Shown here: positions 16,477 through 26,154 of the stretch, one piece after another
How the letters are laid out: each line of letters opens with the position of its first letter
Position numbering within the stretch: position 1 is the stretch's first letter
NCBI RefSeq assembly: GCF_008710135.1
Contig: NZ_VYKK01000004.1
Span: 1-64,000, forward strand
DNA: 64,000 nucleotides
Reading direction: 5' to 3'
Origin: Paenibacillus spiritus
Lineage (GTDB): Bacteria; Bacillota; Bacilli; Paenibacillales; Paenibacillaceae
Position numbers and translations under genes: made by a program
Notes under the pieces: model-generated
Told to the model about the DNA's origin: nothing
Databases searched by the model: none
Seen by the model: the letters and a program-made list of their open reading frames with translations, nothing else

Positions 16477-18069
16477 ATGTTTAAAGTTTTGGTATCGGAC
16501 CCAATCAGCGATCTGGGCATTCAGCAGCTTATGGAAGCTGCCGATGTCACGGTAGACAAGAAGACAGGACTTAGCGAAGACGAACTTGTGGCCATTATCG
16601 GCGACTATGACGGACTGCTCGTCCGCAGCCAGACGACCGTCACGCCCAAAATTATCGAAGCGGGATCTAAGCTCAAGGTCATCGGCCGCGCCGGCGTAGG
16701 CGTGGACAATATCAATCTGGAAGCGGCCACCAAACAGGGCGTTGTCGTAATCAACGCGCCGGACGGCAACACGATTACAACATGCGAGCATGCTTTTGCC
16801 ATGATGATGGCCCTGGCGCGGCATATTCCCCAGGCCTATGCGAAGACTGTCTCGGGCGTATGGGACCGCAAGAGCTTCCTCGGCGTGGAACTGCGCGGGA
16901 AGACGCTCGGCGTGCTCGGCATGGGCCGGATCGGAAGCGAAGTCGCCAAGCGGGCCAAAGCCTTCGGCATGAGCATCCTTGCCTTCGACCCCTTCCTGAC
17001 CGAAGAGCGCGCCGAGAAAATGGAAGTGAAGCTGGCCACCGTTGACGATATCGTCCGCAATGCGGACTTTATCACCGTCCATACGCCGCTTACGCCGCAG
17101 ACGCGCAACATGATCTCCCGTCCGCAGTTTGAAGTCATGAAGAAAGGCATGCGCATCGTGAACTGCGCCCGCGGCGGCGTCATCGACGAGCTGGCGCTGG
17201 TTGAAGCGATCGACAGCGGCATTGTAGCCGGCGCTGCTTTTGACGTCTTCGAGAAAGAGCCGCCGCAGGCGGATCACCCTTTCCTTACGCATCCGAAGAT
17301 CATTGTCACTCCCCATCTCGGCGCTTCCACGGTTGAAGCCCAGGAGAATGTGGCCATCGACGTATCGGAACAGGTCCTGCATATCCTTCGGAACGAGCCG
17401 TTCATCAATGCGGTGAACATTCCGCCGGTTGCCCCAAGCGTCATGAACAAGCTTCAGCCTTACTTTAATCTTGGCGAGAAGCTGGGCAGCTTCGCCTCGC
17501 AGCTCGTCGATACCGCCATCCGCGAGATTGTCGTCAGCTATGCGGGCGACCTGTCGGATGTGGACACGCAGCCGCTGACGCGCTATATCGTCAAGGGCGT
17601 GCTGACCCGCTACTTCGGTTCGGACGCCAACATTGTCAACTCCATGCATCTGGCCAAAACGCGGGATGTCAACGTCGTCGTCACCACCTCTTCGAAGACG
17701 CAGGGCTTCACGAATCTCCTGACCGTTCTGCTGAAGACCGAGGAAGGCGAAGAGCGCGTGGTCGCCGGCACGCTGCTTCAAGGCTATGGCGAGCGAATTG
17801 TGCAGCTCGGCAAGTTCTCCGTGGACATTGCGCTGGAAGGCCATCAGATCGTGATCTCGCACAACGACAAACCGGGCATTATCGGCCATGTCGGCACCCT
17901 GCTCGGCCAGAACGACGTCAACATCGCTTCAATGCAGGTGGGACGCAGCACAGCCGGCGGCAATGCCATCATGCTGCTGACCGTGGACCGCGAAGTGCCG
18001 GAAGAAGTGCTGGCCCATCTCTCCTCGCTGCCGGAGATCAATAGCGCCAAGGAAATTGCGCTCGTCTGA
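16477..18069 (+). CDS. serA: D-3-phosphoglycerate dehydrogenase
   Basis: First step of serine synthesis: NAD-dependent oxidation of 3-phosphoglycerate. The 530-residue length indicates the long form with catalytic domain, ASB intervening domain and C-terminal ACT domain (GHQIVISHNDKPGIIGHVGTLLG). GMGRIGSEVAKRA is the NAD site, and NCARGGVIDE and the later HLGAST hold catalytic residues. The ATG follows AAGGAGGAAGAG. It is preceded by a T-box, so serine supply should control it. Confidence 0.95.
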   Translation: MFKVLVSDPISDLGIQQLMEAADVTVDKKTGLSEDELVAIIGDYDGLLVRSQTTVTPKIIEAGSKLKVIGRAGVGVDNINLEAATKQGVVVINAPDGNTITTCEHAFAMMMALARHIPQAYAKTVSGVWDRKSFLGVELRGKTLGVLGMGRIGSEVAKRAKAFGMSILAFDPFLTEERAEKMEVKLATVDDIVRNADFITVHTPLTPQTRNMISRPQFEVMKKGMRIVNCARGGVIDELALVEAIDSGIVAGAAFDVFEKEPPQADHPFLTHPKIIVTPHLGASTVEAQENVAIDVSEQVLHILRNEPFINAVNIPPVAPSVMNKLQPYFNLGEKLGSFASQLVDTAIREIVVSYAGDLSDVDTQPLTRYIVKGVLTRYFGSDANIVNSMHLAKTRDVNVVVTTSSKTQGFTNLLTVLLKTEEGEERVVAGTLLQGYGERIVQLGKFSVDIALEGHQIVISHNDKPGIIGHVGTLLGQNDVNIASMQVGRSTAGGNAIMLLTVDREVPEEVLAHLSSLPEINSAKEIALV

Positions 18070-18091
18070 TTCCATTATCACTCATAGCGTA

Positions 18092-18120
18092 GAAAGCCGC
18101 CCCCGGGCGGCTTCTTTTAT
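18092..18120 (+). terminator. rho-independent terminator of serA
   Basis: AAGCCGCC CCCG GGCGGCTT forms a short G+C stem, followed by CTTTTATT. Confidence 0.85.
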
Positions 18121-18312
18121 TAGAAAAGCCGTTCCCCCAAGTTCCGATACCGGCCCCACCCCTGCTTACGGACCTACGAAACCGGCAAGGACCCAAGCTT
18201 GTGCGGGGATAGACAAATTTCTACCCGAATCCTGTATTTTTTACAATGGACGGCAGGTCTGACGGCCTATATACTGAGTCTGAAAGGAAAAATTTACAGG
18301 GGGAATGATTGT

Positions 18313-19563
18313 ATGAACTGGTTCCACAAACTGCCGCTTCGCGACCGGGTAATCGCAGGCTGCTATATGGTGGCCGCCTTGTTCGCGCTGCCGTTTCTGG
18401 CGGTCTTGATGATGACAGGGAATTGGCTCCTGGGCGTGCTTCTGGTCTTGGTGCTCGGGGCCCTGACGTACCCGTTGGCGCGCTTTATAGAGAGAACGCT
18501 TACATCTTCATTTAGTGACCTGGCTTCCGTCACGCACAGCATCTCCAAAGGCGATTTCACCAGCCGTGCCGACGAGAAGGGCTCCATGGGCGATATTAGC
18601 CGCGCTTTTAACAATATGATCGACAAGCTCACCGGCATTCTGAACGAAGCGTCCCAGATTACGCGCCGGGTGATGGATGCGAGCCGCGGCATCGAAGAGA
18701 AGAATTCGCAGCTTCAGACCGTCATGCAGCAGGTGTCCATGTCGGCCAATGAGCTGGCGCTTGGCACCAACGAAATTGCCGGAGACATTGCCGGCATGAC
18801 CGAATCCATCAAGGACATTGAGACGAAGGTATCCGACTATGCCCGCTCTACCAAGGAAATGGACAAGCGCTCGCGCCAGACGCTGGAGCTTGTCGAGCAG
18901 GGAAGGCAGTCCATTGATATCCAGGCGGAGGGCATGCGCCGCAACCTGGAGGCCACCCGCCAAGTGGCCGGCACCATTGATTCCCTTGCCAAAAGCGCCC
19001 GCGATATTTCCAAGATGACCGGTACTATCTCGGAAATCGCCGAACAGACCAACCTGCTCTCGCTGAATGCATCCATCGAGGCGGCAAGAGCGGGCGAGCA
19101 CGGGCGCGGCTTCGCCGTTGTTGCCGATGAAGTCCGCAAGCTTGCCGAAGAATCCACACATGCCACCAAGGAAGTATTCGGGCTGGTCCGGCGCATCGAG
19201 GAAGACATGAAACAGGCGATTTCCAATACCGCCATCAACGAGGAGATCGTCAATCTCCAGAACCAGAAGATCGTGGAGGCAGGCGAGATCTTTGCCCAGT
19301 TGGTCCAGAGCGTCCAATACATAACCGAACAGATTGCCGCCTTCTCCTCGGAGAGCGATCAGATGCTGGACAGCGCGCTGAAGATTTCGGCGGCCATCCA
19401 GAACATCTCCGCGATCACCCAGCAATCGGCCGCCGGCACCGAGGAAGTCTCGGCCAGCATGAATGACCAAATCCATGCCATCCAGGTCGTCGCCGAAGAG
19501 ACCGAGAACATGACCCGCGCGGTGCTGCAGCTTCAGAAGACCATTCATATCTTCAAATTCTGA
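18313..19563 (+). CDS. methyl-accepting chemotaxis-type protein
   Basis: A 416-residue signal transducer. Two adjacent membrane helices lie at about residues 17-60 with almost no external domain between them, then a HAMP segment, then a coiled-coil signalling domain with the hairpin tip [21 protein letters not shown]. Such receptors lack a large ligand pocket and probably sense a membrane or cytoplasmic cue. The start is the ATG of [10 protein letters not shown] behind AGGGGGAATG; the longer frame reaches into the spacer without support. No ligand can be named. Confidence 0.88.
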   Translation: MNWFHKLPLRDRVIAGCYMVAALFALPFLAVLMMTGNWLLGVLLVLVLGALTYPLARFIERTLTSSFSDLASVTHSISKGDFTSRADEKGSMGDISRAFNNMIDKLTGILNEASQITRRVMDASRGIEEKNSQLQTVMQQVSMSANELALGTNEIAGDIAGMTESIKDIETKVSDYARSTKEMDKRSRQTLELVEQGRQSIDIQAEGMRRNLEATRQVAGTIDSLAKSARDISKMTGTISEIAEQTNLLSLNASIEAARAGEHGRGFAVVADEVRKLAEESTHATKEVFGLVRRIEEDMKQAISNTAINEEIVNLQNQKIVEAGEIFAQLVQSVQYITEQIAAFSSESDQMLDSALKISAAIQNISAITQQSAAGTEEVSASMNDQIHAIQVVAEETENMTRAVLQLQKTIHIFKF

Positions 19564-19583
19564 CCGCCGTCCGCAAGCCGCAC

Positions 19584-19635
19584 AAAGCCCGCATTCTACC
19601 CGGAAGCTCCTGCTGCCGGCCCGAATGCGGGCTTT
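19584..19635. terminator. bidirectional terminator
   Basis: AAAGCCCGCATTC pairs with GAATGCGGGCTTT across a 26-base loop, between the convergent chemotaxis receptor and glpK genes. Confidence 0.8.
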
Positions 19636-19675
19636 GTTGTCCTGACAGGACGGTTAACATGTTCCTGCCGGTCCT

Positions 19676-21172
19676 CTACCGGCCGTGCTTCTCCCATCCG
19701 ACTGTCCGCGCCACCGCGTCCTGCCAGACGGCATACCGCTCCTCCCGCTCGGCCTCCGGCATGGCGGGCTTGAACACGCGCTCGGAACGGTTGAACGCCT
19801 CCAGGCCCTCCCGCGTCCAGAAGCCGGCGGACAGACCGGCCAGCAGCGCAGCGCCCAGAGCCGTGGTCTCGGCATAGACGGTGCGCGTGACCTCGCTGCC
19901 GAGCAGGTCGGCCTGGAACTGCATCAGCAGGTCGTTCCGGACGGCTCCGCCGTCAACCCGCAGGCCCGTCAGAGGCATGCCGGCGTCTTTTTCCATCGCC
20001 CCGATAACATCGCGGGTCTGGCAGGCGAGCGATTCCAGCGTGGCCCGGACCAGATGGGCGGCTGTAGTACCGCGGGTAAGCCCGAAGATGGCTCCTCTGG
20101 CGTACATATCCCAGTAAGGCGCGCCCAGTCCGGTGAACGCGGGAACGACGACCACGCCTCCGGTATCGGGCACCTCCATTGCTTTCTCTTCCGAGGCCAT
20201 CGGGTTGTCGATCAGCCCGAGGCCTTCCTCGAGCCACTGCACCGCCGCCCCGGCCATGAACACACTGCCCTCCAGGGCATAGTACAATTCCTCTCCCATG
20301 CCCCAGGCGATGGTAGTCAGCAGCCCGTGTTCGGAAGCGACAGGTTCCGTGCCGGTATTCATGAGGATGAAACAGCCGGTGCCGTATGTGTTCTTGGCAC
20401 TGCCGGCCTCCAGGCAGGTATGGCCGAACAGGGCCGCCTGCTGGTCTCCGAGCACGGACAGAATCGGAATCTCGGCGCCGAACCACTCGGCCCGGGCTAT
20501 CCCGAACAACCCTCCCGACATCCGCACTTCAGGCAGCACCGCAGCAGGCACCCGCAGCTCGCGCATCAGTTCCTCGTCCCACGCCCGGCGGTGAAGGTCG
20601 AACAGCATCGTCCGGGAGGCGTTGGTCACATCCGTGACATGCTCCGTTCCGCCGGTCAGCTTCCAGATCAGCCAGGAATCGACGGTTCCGGCGAGCAGCT
20701 CTCCGCGTTCCGCACGTTCTCTGGCTCCTTCGACGTGATCGAGAATCCAGGCAATCTTGGTCGCGCTGAAATACGCGTCAACCACCAGCCCGGTCTTGCG
20801 GGCGATCTCTCCTTCGAGGCCGCGCGCTTTCAGAGCTTCGCAGGCGCCGGAGGTGCGGCGGTCCTGCCAGACGACGGCCGGGTAGACCGGTTCCCCGGTC
20901 GTCCGGTCCCACACCAGCGCCGTCTCGCGCTGATTCGTGATGCCGATGGCGGCAATCTGCTGCCCCGTCGCGCCCGCTGCGGCTATTGCATCCCGGGCGG
21001 CAGCCACCTGGGACTCCCAGATTTGGTTCGGATCATGCTCCACCCAGCCCGGCTTCGGAAAAGACTGGGCAATGTCGTATTGTCCGATTCCGCGCATGAC
21101 GGCTTCGCGGTCGAACAGAATGGCCCGGGAACTGGTCGTTCCCTGGTCAAGCGCCAGGATATAGTTGCTCAT
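19676..21172 (-). CDS. glpK: glycerol kinase
   Basis: ATP-dependent phosphorylation of glycerol to glycerol-3-phosphate. The FGGY family fold is shown by LALDQGTTSSRAILFD at the N-terminus, NQRETALVWDR, and AYFSATKIAWILDH; DGGAVRNDLLMQFQAD is in the C-terminal domain. The second ATG (MSNYILAL) is 8 bases from GGAG and is preferred over an ATG only one base away. It has no glpF or glpD neighbour in view. Length 498 residues is normal. Confidence 0.95.
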   Translation of the reverse strand: MSNYILALDQGTTSSRAILFDREAVMRGIGQYDIAQSFPKPGWVEHDPNQIWESQVAAARDAIAAAGATGQQIAAIGITNQRETALVWDRTTGEPVYPAVVWQDRRTSGACEALKARGLEGEIARKTGLVVDAYFSATKIAWILDHVEGARERAERGELLAGTVDSWLIWKLTGGTEHVTDVTNASRTMLFDLHRRAWDEELMRELRVPAAVLPEVRMSGGLFGIARAEWFGAEIPILSVLGDQQAALFGHTCLEAGSAKNTYGTGCFILMNTGTEPVASEHGLLTTIAWGMGEELYYALEGSVFMAGAAVQWLEEGLGLIDNPMASEEKAMEVPDTGGVVVVPAFTGLGAPYWDMYARGAIFGLTRGTTAAHLVRATLESLACQTRDVIGAMEKDAGMPLTGLRVDGGAVRNDLLMQFQADLLGSEVTRTVYAETTALGAALLAGLSAGFWTREGLEAFNRSERVFKPAMPEAEREERYAVWQDAVARTVGWEKHGR

Positions 21173-21275
21173 GCACATGGCTCCTTTTGTAAATACTCCC
21201 TGCCTGTTTGTTCCACGGTGAACAAGATTAATCGGTCCGTTTCAACAAAAAGCACCTCTCTTGCAAGAGGCGCTG

Positions 21276-22745
21276 TCAGGACTTGGCCGGATTTGGCTGG
21301 CTTTCGACAGGAAGACGGAGCGTGAACACCGTACCTTCCCCCAGCTTGCTTCCGGCGGTTATAGTGCCGCGGTGGGATTCCACAATATTCTTGACGATGG
21401 CCAGCCCAAGGCCGGTTCCGCCTGACTCCCCGCGGACACGCGCCTTGTCGGCCTTATAGAAGCGTTCAAAGATAAACGGCAAATCCTCCGGCGAAATGCC
21501 GACCCCCTCGTCGCGGATACAGACCTCGATTACGGTCCGGCTCTCTATCGTCCGTACTTCCGCCGACAGGGCAATCTTCCGGCCCTCCGGCGTATGCCGG
21601 AAGGCATTGTCGAGCAGATTGGTCAGCACCTGCTCCAGCTTGTCCTCATCGGCCGCCTCAAGATGCAGTCGGTCTGAACGGCGATGATAGGTCAGGATAA
21701 TGCCGCGCTCCTTCGCTCTCACCGAGAACTTGCGGTACATCCGCTCCAGCAGTTCGTTCAAATCCACCGGTCGAAGCGCCAGATCGCTGTGGCCGGCATC
21801 CATCCGCGCCAGATCCAGAAGGTCCTTAACCAGCCGCCCCATCCGCAGCGACTCCTCGTGAATGACCTGGATCAGCTCGCTGCTCTCTTCCGGCGAGGAA
21901 GCCATGCCGTCGAGCAGCGCTTCGCTGTAGCCCTGCATCATGGAGAGCGGAGTCCGGATTTCGTGGGAGACATTTGCTACAAAATCGCGCCGCATCTTCT
22001 CCAGCCGGACTTCCTCCGTCACATCGCGCAGTACCGCCACGGCGCCTTGAAGGTCGTCTTCGACATGCAGCGGAGCCATATGGACGGACCAGACCCCCTG
22101 CCGGACATGAATATTCGACCGCTGGTCTCCCCCGTCGCTAAGTGTCTGGCGGAAGAGCGGCAGCAGCGGCGGCGGCACCTGGTGGCGCCGGCCCGCAGCC
22201 TGACCCTCCTCTTCCTCCGCAGCCTCCGGCTCTCCCCTGTCCCACTGCAGGTCGCTCCATTCATTAAGCAGCGCCTGGCCCGGCGGGTTCGTCAGGATGA
22301 CGCATCCGTCGGTATCGAAGGTAATGACTGCATCCGTCATGCTGCGAAGAACGCTGGCCAGATGGCTCTTCTCATGATCGAGGCTGCGGATGGTCGTCTC
22401 CAGCTCCGCCGCCATATGGTTGAAGCTGGTGGCCAGCTCCCCGATCTCATCGCTGGTAACGAGCTTCAGCCGTGTCCCGTATTCGCCGCGCCGAATGGCG
22501 TTCGCCGCCTCGATTACCCGCTGCATCGGCTGCGTAATCTTCGTGAACAGAAACAGCGCAAAAAAAGTCGTCATCGAAAAACCGATCATGGCCGTATACA
22601 TAAACAACCGCTTGATAGCCCCGGAGTTGGAAAAATTGCTGTCGATGTACGGTAGCAGAAACAATCCCAGCGTCATCAGAACGACCGCAACGAGACAAAT
22701 AATCGTCACCCACAGCTTGCCGACGAGCGATCTCCAGAAGTTCAC
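21276..22745 (-). CDS. resE: sensor histidine kinase ResE
   Basis: A 489-residue membrane kinase. One helix lies near the N-terminus and one at about residues 48-68, followed by HAMP, a PAS-like segment, then HisKA with VSHEIRTPL (phosphoryl His) and a HATPase domain with NLLDNAFRHTPEG, DEGVGI and GGTGLGLAIVK. In Bacillus ResE responds to oxygen limitation and nitric oxide. The PAS-like insert contains a Glu/Ala-rich stretch (GEPEAAEEEEGQAAG). The GTG start overlaps the resD stop region, so the pair is co-translated. Confidence 0.88.
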   Translation of the reverse strand: MNFWRSLVGKLWVTIICLVAVVLMTLGLFLLPYIDSNFSNSGAIKRLFMYTAMIGFSMTTFFALFLFTKITQPMQRVIEAANAIRRGEYGTRLKLVTSDEIGELATSFNHMAAELETTIRSLDHEKSHLASVLRSMTDAVITFDTDGCVILTNPPGQALLNEWSDLQWDRGEPEAAEEEEGQAAGRRHQVPPPLLPLFRQTLSDGGDQRSNIHVRQGVWSVHMAPLHVEDDLQGAVAVLRDVTEEVRLEKMRRDFVANVSHEIRTPLSMMQGYSEALLDGMASSPEESSELIQVIHEESLRMGRLVKDLLDLARMDAGHSDLALRPVDLNELLERMYRKFSVRAKERGIILTYHRRSDRLHLEAADEDKLEQVLTNLLDNAFRHTPEGRKIALSAEVRTIESRTVIEVCIRDEGVGISPEDLPFIFERFYKADKARVRGESGGTGLGLAIVKNIVESHRGTITAGSKLGEGTVFTLRLPVESQPNPAKS

Positions 22746-23468
22746 TTATTTAGGCACCTCTAGCTTGTACCCGACGCCCCAGACGGTCGTAATCATCGCC
22801 GCCGATTCGGGCGACACTTTGTTCAGCTTCTCGCGCAGGCGCTTGACGTGGGTGTCGACGGTCCGGAGATCGCCGAAAAATTCATAATTCCAGACATCCT
22901 TCAGCAGCTCTTCCCGGGAGAATACCTTGTCCGGCGAAACGGCCAGATAATGAAGCAGCTCGTATTCCTTCGGCGTCAGGCTGACTTCCTGGCCGCCGGC
23001 CGTTACCCGGTGCGCATCGTGTTCGATCACGAGCTGCGGAAAGACAATATTGTTGCTCGAATTGCTCTCCTTGGACAGGAAAGCCGTCGCCGACGAGCGG
23101 CGCATAATCGCCTTGACGCGGTAGATCACTTCGCGCGGGCTGAACGGTTTGACCACATAGTCATCGGCGCCCATCTCAAAGCCCTGCACCCGGTTGATCT
23201 CCTCGCCCTTGGCCGTCAGCATAAGCACAGGGGTCGATTTGACGCCGCGCAGCCGCGTAAGCACTTCCATGCCGTCGATGCCGGGCAGCATGACGTCCAG
23301 CAGAATCAGGCCGTAATCGGCGGAAGTCGCCTTGCGGAGAGCCGTTTCTCCGTCTTCGGCTTCGTCGATCTCGTAGCCTTCCTTCTCCAAATACATTTTG
23401 AGCAGCCGGCGAATCCGTTCTTCGTCATCGACGACCAGGATGCGATTCAAATGATCTGCCATCTTCAC
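22746..23468 (-). CDS. resD: response regulator ResD
   Basis: A 240-residue OmpR/PhoB-type regulator. The receiver has acidic pocket DDEE, phosphoryl Asp in LILLDVMLPG, and KPFSPRE; the C-terminal winged helix has LTPKEYELLHYLAVSPDKVFSREELLKDVWNYEFFGDLRTVDTH-type sequence. Position downstream of rluB and pairing with resE support ResD. The start is GTG after AAGGGG. In Bacillus resABC lie between rluB and resD; here they do not. Confidence 0.88.
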   Translation of the reverse strand: MKMADHLNRILVVDDEERIRRLLKMYLEKEGYEIDEAEDGETALRKATSADYGLILLDVMLPGIDGMEVLTRLRGVKSTPVLMLTAKGEEINRVQGFEMGADDYVVKPFSPREVIYRVKAIMRRSSATAFLSKESNSSNNIVFPQLVIEHDAHRVTAGGQEVSLTPKEYELLHYLAVSPDKVFSREELLKDVWNYEFFGDLRTVDTHVKRLREKLNKVSPESAAMITTVWGVGYKLEVPK

Positions 23469-23780
23469 AACAACCCCTTCATCAAGTACAAACCCTATAA
23501 ATAATCGACCGGAATCGATTCTTTTCGCTAAAATCCGAATTCAACAGCAGGCCATCCTTGTCAGGCCCACTCTCTCTATTGTACTATCCCTCTGCCGTGT
23601 ACTGTCAACGGTTGAGTAACCTTTTGTGGAGCCAGGCTCCCATTCAGCCCTCCGCAGCACAGCAAAAAAGCCCCCTCCGCTCCTTCCGATAATCCTGTTC
23701 ATAAAATATGGAAAGTGTGTGAACATCCTATGAACATTATATCGAATGGCAGGGGGCTTCTTTGTGAACTTTCTGTGACG
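23469..23780. other. rluB-resD spacer, no gene seen
   Basis: This 312-base spacer holds an inverted repeat AATCGA/TCGATT near 23503-23520 ahead of resD and a long-loop hairpin whose arms (AAGCCCCCT, AGGGGGCTT) at 23669-23757 may end rluB transcription. A 61-codon minus-strand frame at 23541-23726 has no ribosome site and looks spurious. Confidence 0.5.
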
Positions 23781-24530
23781 TTAACGCGGTCTTTGACTCT
23801 TGCCGAGTCCGGACAGGGCGAGCTGCTTGAGTTCGTTGACTTCGTCCTTGGTCAAATGGCGGAACAGACCCCGCTTGAGATTGCCCAGCGGCAGCCCGCC
23901 GTAGGAGATCCGCTTCAGCCGGGTTACCGGATGATGAATAGCTTCGAACATCCGCCGTACCTGGCGGTTACGGCCTTCATGAATGGTAATGCTGATAACC
24001 GCTTCCTTCTTCTCTTCGTCGATATCCTTGTATTCCAACTCGGCGGGAGCGGTCATGCCGTCTTCCAGCTTGATGCCCTGTTTGAGCTTGTCCAGCGAAG
24101 TTCCGTGCGGAATTCCTTCTACGGTTGCCAGATAGGTCTTGGGCACATGATGCTTCGGGTGGGTCAGGAGGTTCGCGAACTCTCCGTCGTTCGTCAGCAG
24201 CAGCAATCCTTCGGTATCATAATCCAGCCGTCCGACCGGATACACCCTCTCCTGGATCCCTTTCAGGTAGTCGGTCACAATCTTGCGTCCTTTGTCGTCA
24301 GAGGCGCTGGTGATGACTCCCTTCGGCTTGTTGAACATAATATAAATCTTCTTCTCGTTCTTGATCGGCTTGCCTTGCACCGTAATCGTATCCACAGCCG
24401 GGTCAGCCTTCGTACCGAGCTCCCGGACGGTCTCCCCGTTGACTTCCACTTTGCCGGCCAGAATCAGTTCCTCGCATTTGCGTCTGGACGCAACGCCGGC
24501 CTGGGCCAGTATTTTCTGCAATCGCTCCAT
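23781..24530 (-). CDS. rluB: 23S rRNA pseudouridine synthase B
   Basis: A 249-residue RsuA-family enzyme that makes a pseudouridine in 23S rRNA. The N-terminal S4 domain (ERLQKILAQAGVASRRKCEELI) binds RNA; YPVGRLDYDTEGLLLLTNDGE holds the catalytic Asp. EGRNRQVRRMFEAIHHPVTRLKRISYG completes the core. It precedes resD and follows the spm genes, as in Bacillus. Confidence 0.93.
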   Translation of the reverse strand: MERLQKILAQAGVASRRKCEELILAGKVEVNGETVRELGTKADPAVDTITVQGKPIKNEKKIYIMFNKPKGVITSASDDKGRKIVTDYLKGIQERVYPVGRLDYDTEGLLLLTNDGEFANLLTHPKHHVPKTYLATVEGIPHGTSLDKLKQGIKLEDGMTAPAELEYKDIDEEKKEAVISITIHEGRNRQVRRMFEAIHHPVTRLKRISYGGLPLGNLKRGLFRHLTKDEVNELKQLALSGLGKSQRPR

Positions 24531-24576
24531 TGTCGACTAGTCACCTCAGCCTAATGATAACCATCGTTCGGAGAAA

Positions 24577-24894
24577 TCACAAGCTTGCTCCACGGAAAAA
24601 ACTTCCCGGACAGACGCCGTCATGGGACCGGACGGCGCCGGACGGAATCCGGTAGCGCCCCGACAGCTCGAGAATCAGCTTGCCGGCGGCGAACATCTGC
24701 TCAGGCGGCGCCCCGTCCCGGCCAGCAGAGCCGCCCGGTCCGAAGTCCCCTTCGAGACAGATGTGGATGGATTCCGGGTCGGTCAGAAGCGGCGCGGCAT
24801 GGATTCCGCCGTCCCGGGCGACCCAGAAATCGAAGCCTTTGCCGTTGATGGACGGGCAGGCGGAGTGATGGATGACAAACCCCTGATAAGACAA
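24577..24894 (-). CDS. PGRP/Amidase_2-type protein
   Basis: A 105-residue protein resembling the N-acetylmuramoyl-L-alanine amidase (Amidase_2/PGRP) fold: FVIHHSACPS at the start with a zinc-type His, IHICLEGDFG, and SHDGVCPGSFF near the end with the second His and Cys. It is short for the family and has no signal peptide, so it may act in the mother cell or be a minimal domain. The start chosen is TTG seven bases after AAGGGGG. It lies between spmB and rluB. Confidence 0.7.
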   Translation of the reverse strand: MSYQGFVIHHSACPSINGKGFDFWVARDGGIHAAPLLTDPESIHICLEGDFGPGGSAGRDGAPPEQMFAAGKLILELSGRYRIPSGAVRSHDGVCPGSFFRGASL

Positions 24895-24976
24895 ATCGGC
24901 GCCCCCTTCCCACATGCTGCAATAGCATATGAGCCGGAAAGCGCCGGGGTGCCTGGTGCCTGCAAGGCAGGGGGAA

Positions 24977-25510
24977 TTACCTGAAGGTCAGCAGGCAGAC
25001 CGCGATGGCGGCGGCAAAGCCGACCAGATCGGAGAATAACCCGACCTTAAGGGCATACCGCCCGTTGCGGATGCCGACTGCGCCGAAATAGACGGTCAGC
25101 ACATACAGCGTAGTATCGGTGCTGCCTTGGATGGTGGATGCGATCATGCCGATGAGGGAATCGGGACCGTGAACGCGGATCAGCTCGGTTGTGTACGCGA
25201 GCGAGCCCGTGCCCGTAAGCGGACGCAGCAGGCCGAGCGGGAGCACTTCGGGCGGAACGCCGACCGCCTCCAGCGCCGGCGATATGAGACCCATGAAGAA
25301 GTCCAGAGCGCCCGAAGCGCGGAAGACGCTGATCGCCACCAGCATGCCGATCAGCGGGGGGATAATGCCGATGGCCGTGCCGAATCCTTCCTTGGCTCCG
25401 GTTACGAAGGACTCGTAGACCGGAACCTTGCGCGTATAGGCGTAGAGGGGAATGAAAGCGACCAGGACCGGTATGGCCCAAGAAGAAATCAGGCTGAGGA
25501 ACGCGTACAC
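24977..25510 (-). CDS. spmB: spore maturation protein B
   Basis: A 177-residue membrane protein. With SpmA it helps dehydrate the spore core in Bacillus. Hydrophobic helices and conserved GAKEGFGTAIGIIPPLIGMLVAI- and RPLTGTGSLAYTTE-type sequence identify it. The start is GTG six bases after GGAGGA, inside the end of spmA, so translation is coupled. Confidence 0.93.
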   Translation of the reverse strand: MYAFLSLISSWAIPVLVAFIPLYAYTRKVPVYESFVTGAKEGFGTAIGIIPPLIGMLVAISVFRASGALDFFMGLISPALEAVGVPPEVLPLGLLRPLTGTGSLAYTTELIRVHGPDSLIGMIASTIQGSTDTTLYVLTVYFGAVGIRNGRYALKVGLFSDLVGFAAAIAVCLLTFR

Positions 25511-26154
25511 GGAACGTCCTCCTTCCCCTGTCCCCCGCCCGACGCAGGCGGTCCCGGAGGCCGCTTGCGCTGCCGGCGGACCAGACGCCTGCGGAAGTAC
25601 CGGTCGGCGGCAACCGCAGCCAGCGTGGCCACAAAGGTCGCCATCAGCGTAGTGCCTACAATGCCGGCCGGGTCCTTCGATCCGTAGTTCAGCCGGATCG
25701 CGATCAGGGTGGCCGGAATGAGCGTGATGCTGGCGGTGTTCAGCGCAAGCAGGGTACACATTGCGGGCGTCGCCGTCTCCTTGTCGGGGTTCAGCGTCTG
25801 CAGCTCCTGCATCGCCTTGATGCCCATCGGCGTCGCCGCATTGCCGAGCCCGAGCAGATTCGCGCTCATATTGCTGAGAATGTATCCCATGGCCGGATGG
25901 TTCTTCGGCACGTCGGGGAACAGAAAGCGGACGAGCGGACCCATCGCCCGGGAAAGAACGCGGAGCAGCCCCCCCTCCTCCGCGATCTTCATCATGCCGA
26001 GCCAGAATCCCAGGATGCTGATGAGCCCGAAGCTGACGGTTACCCCGTTCTTGGCCCCGTCGAATACCGCCGCCGTAAAGGCGTCCATCCGGCCGTTGAC
26101 GGCGGCAAAGACGAAGCCGATCACAATCATGCCGAGCCAGATGGCGTTGATCAT
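25489..26154 (-). CDS. spmA: spore maturation protein A
   Basis: A 221-residue membrane protein related to nucleoside-transporter gate domains. ILSNMSANLLGLGNAATPMG and AMCTLLALNTASITLIP are family blocks. The C-terminal 30 residues are basic and Gly/Pro-rich, and overlap spmB. It overlaps the dacB stop by 4 bases; dacB-spmA-spmB form one operon. Confidence 0.93.
   Translation of the reverse strand: MINAIWLGMIVIGFVFAAVNGRMDAFTAAVFDGAKNGVTVSFGLISILGFWLGMMKIAEEGGLLRVLSRAMGPLVRFLFPDVPKNHPAMGYILSNMSANLLGLGNAATPMGIKAMQELQTLNPDKETATPAMCTLLALNTASITLIPATLIAIRLNYGSKDPAGIVGTTLMATFVATLAAVAADRYFRRRLVRRQRKRPPGPPASGGGQGKEDVPCTRSSA

Noticed and set aside
16453..17889. Minus-strand open frame opposite serA
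   Set aside because: Antisense shadow; serA is certain.
19685..21325. Plus-strand open frame of 546 codons opposite glpK
   Set aside because: Antisense shadow of glpK with no recognisable domain or ribosome site.
23541..23726. Minus-strand 61-codon frame between resD and rluB
   Set aside because: No ribosome site, unusual composition, spans a likely terminator arm.
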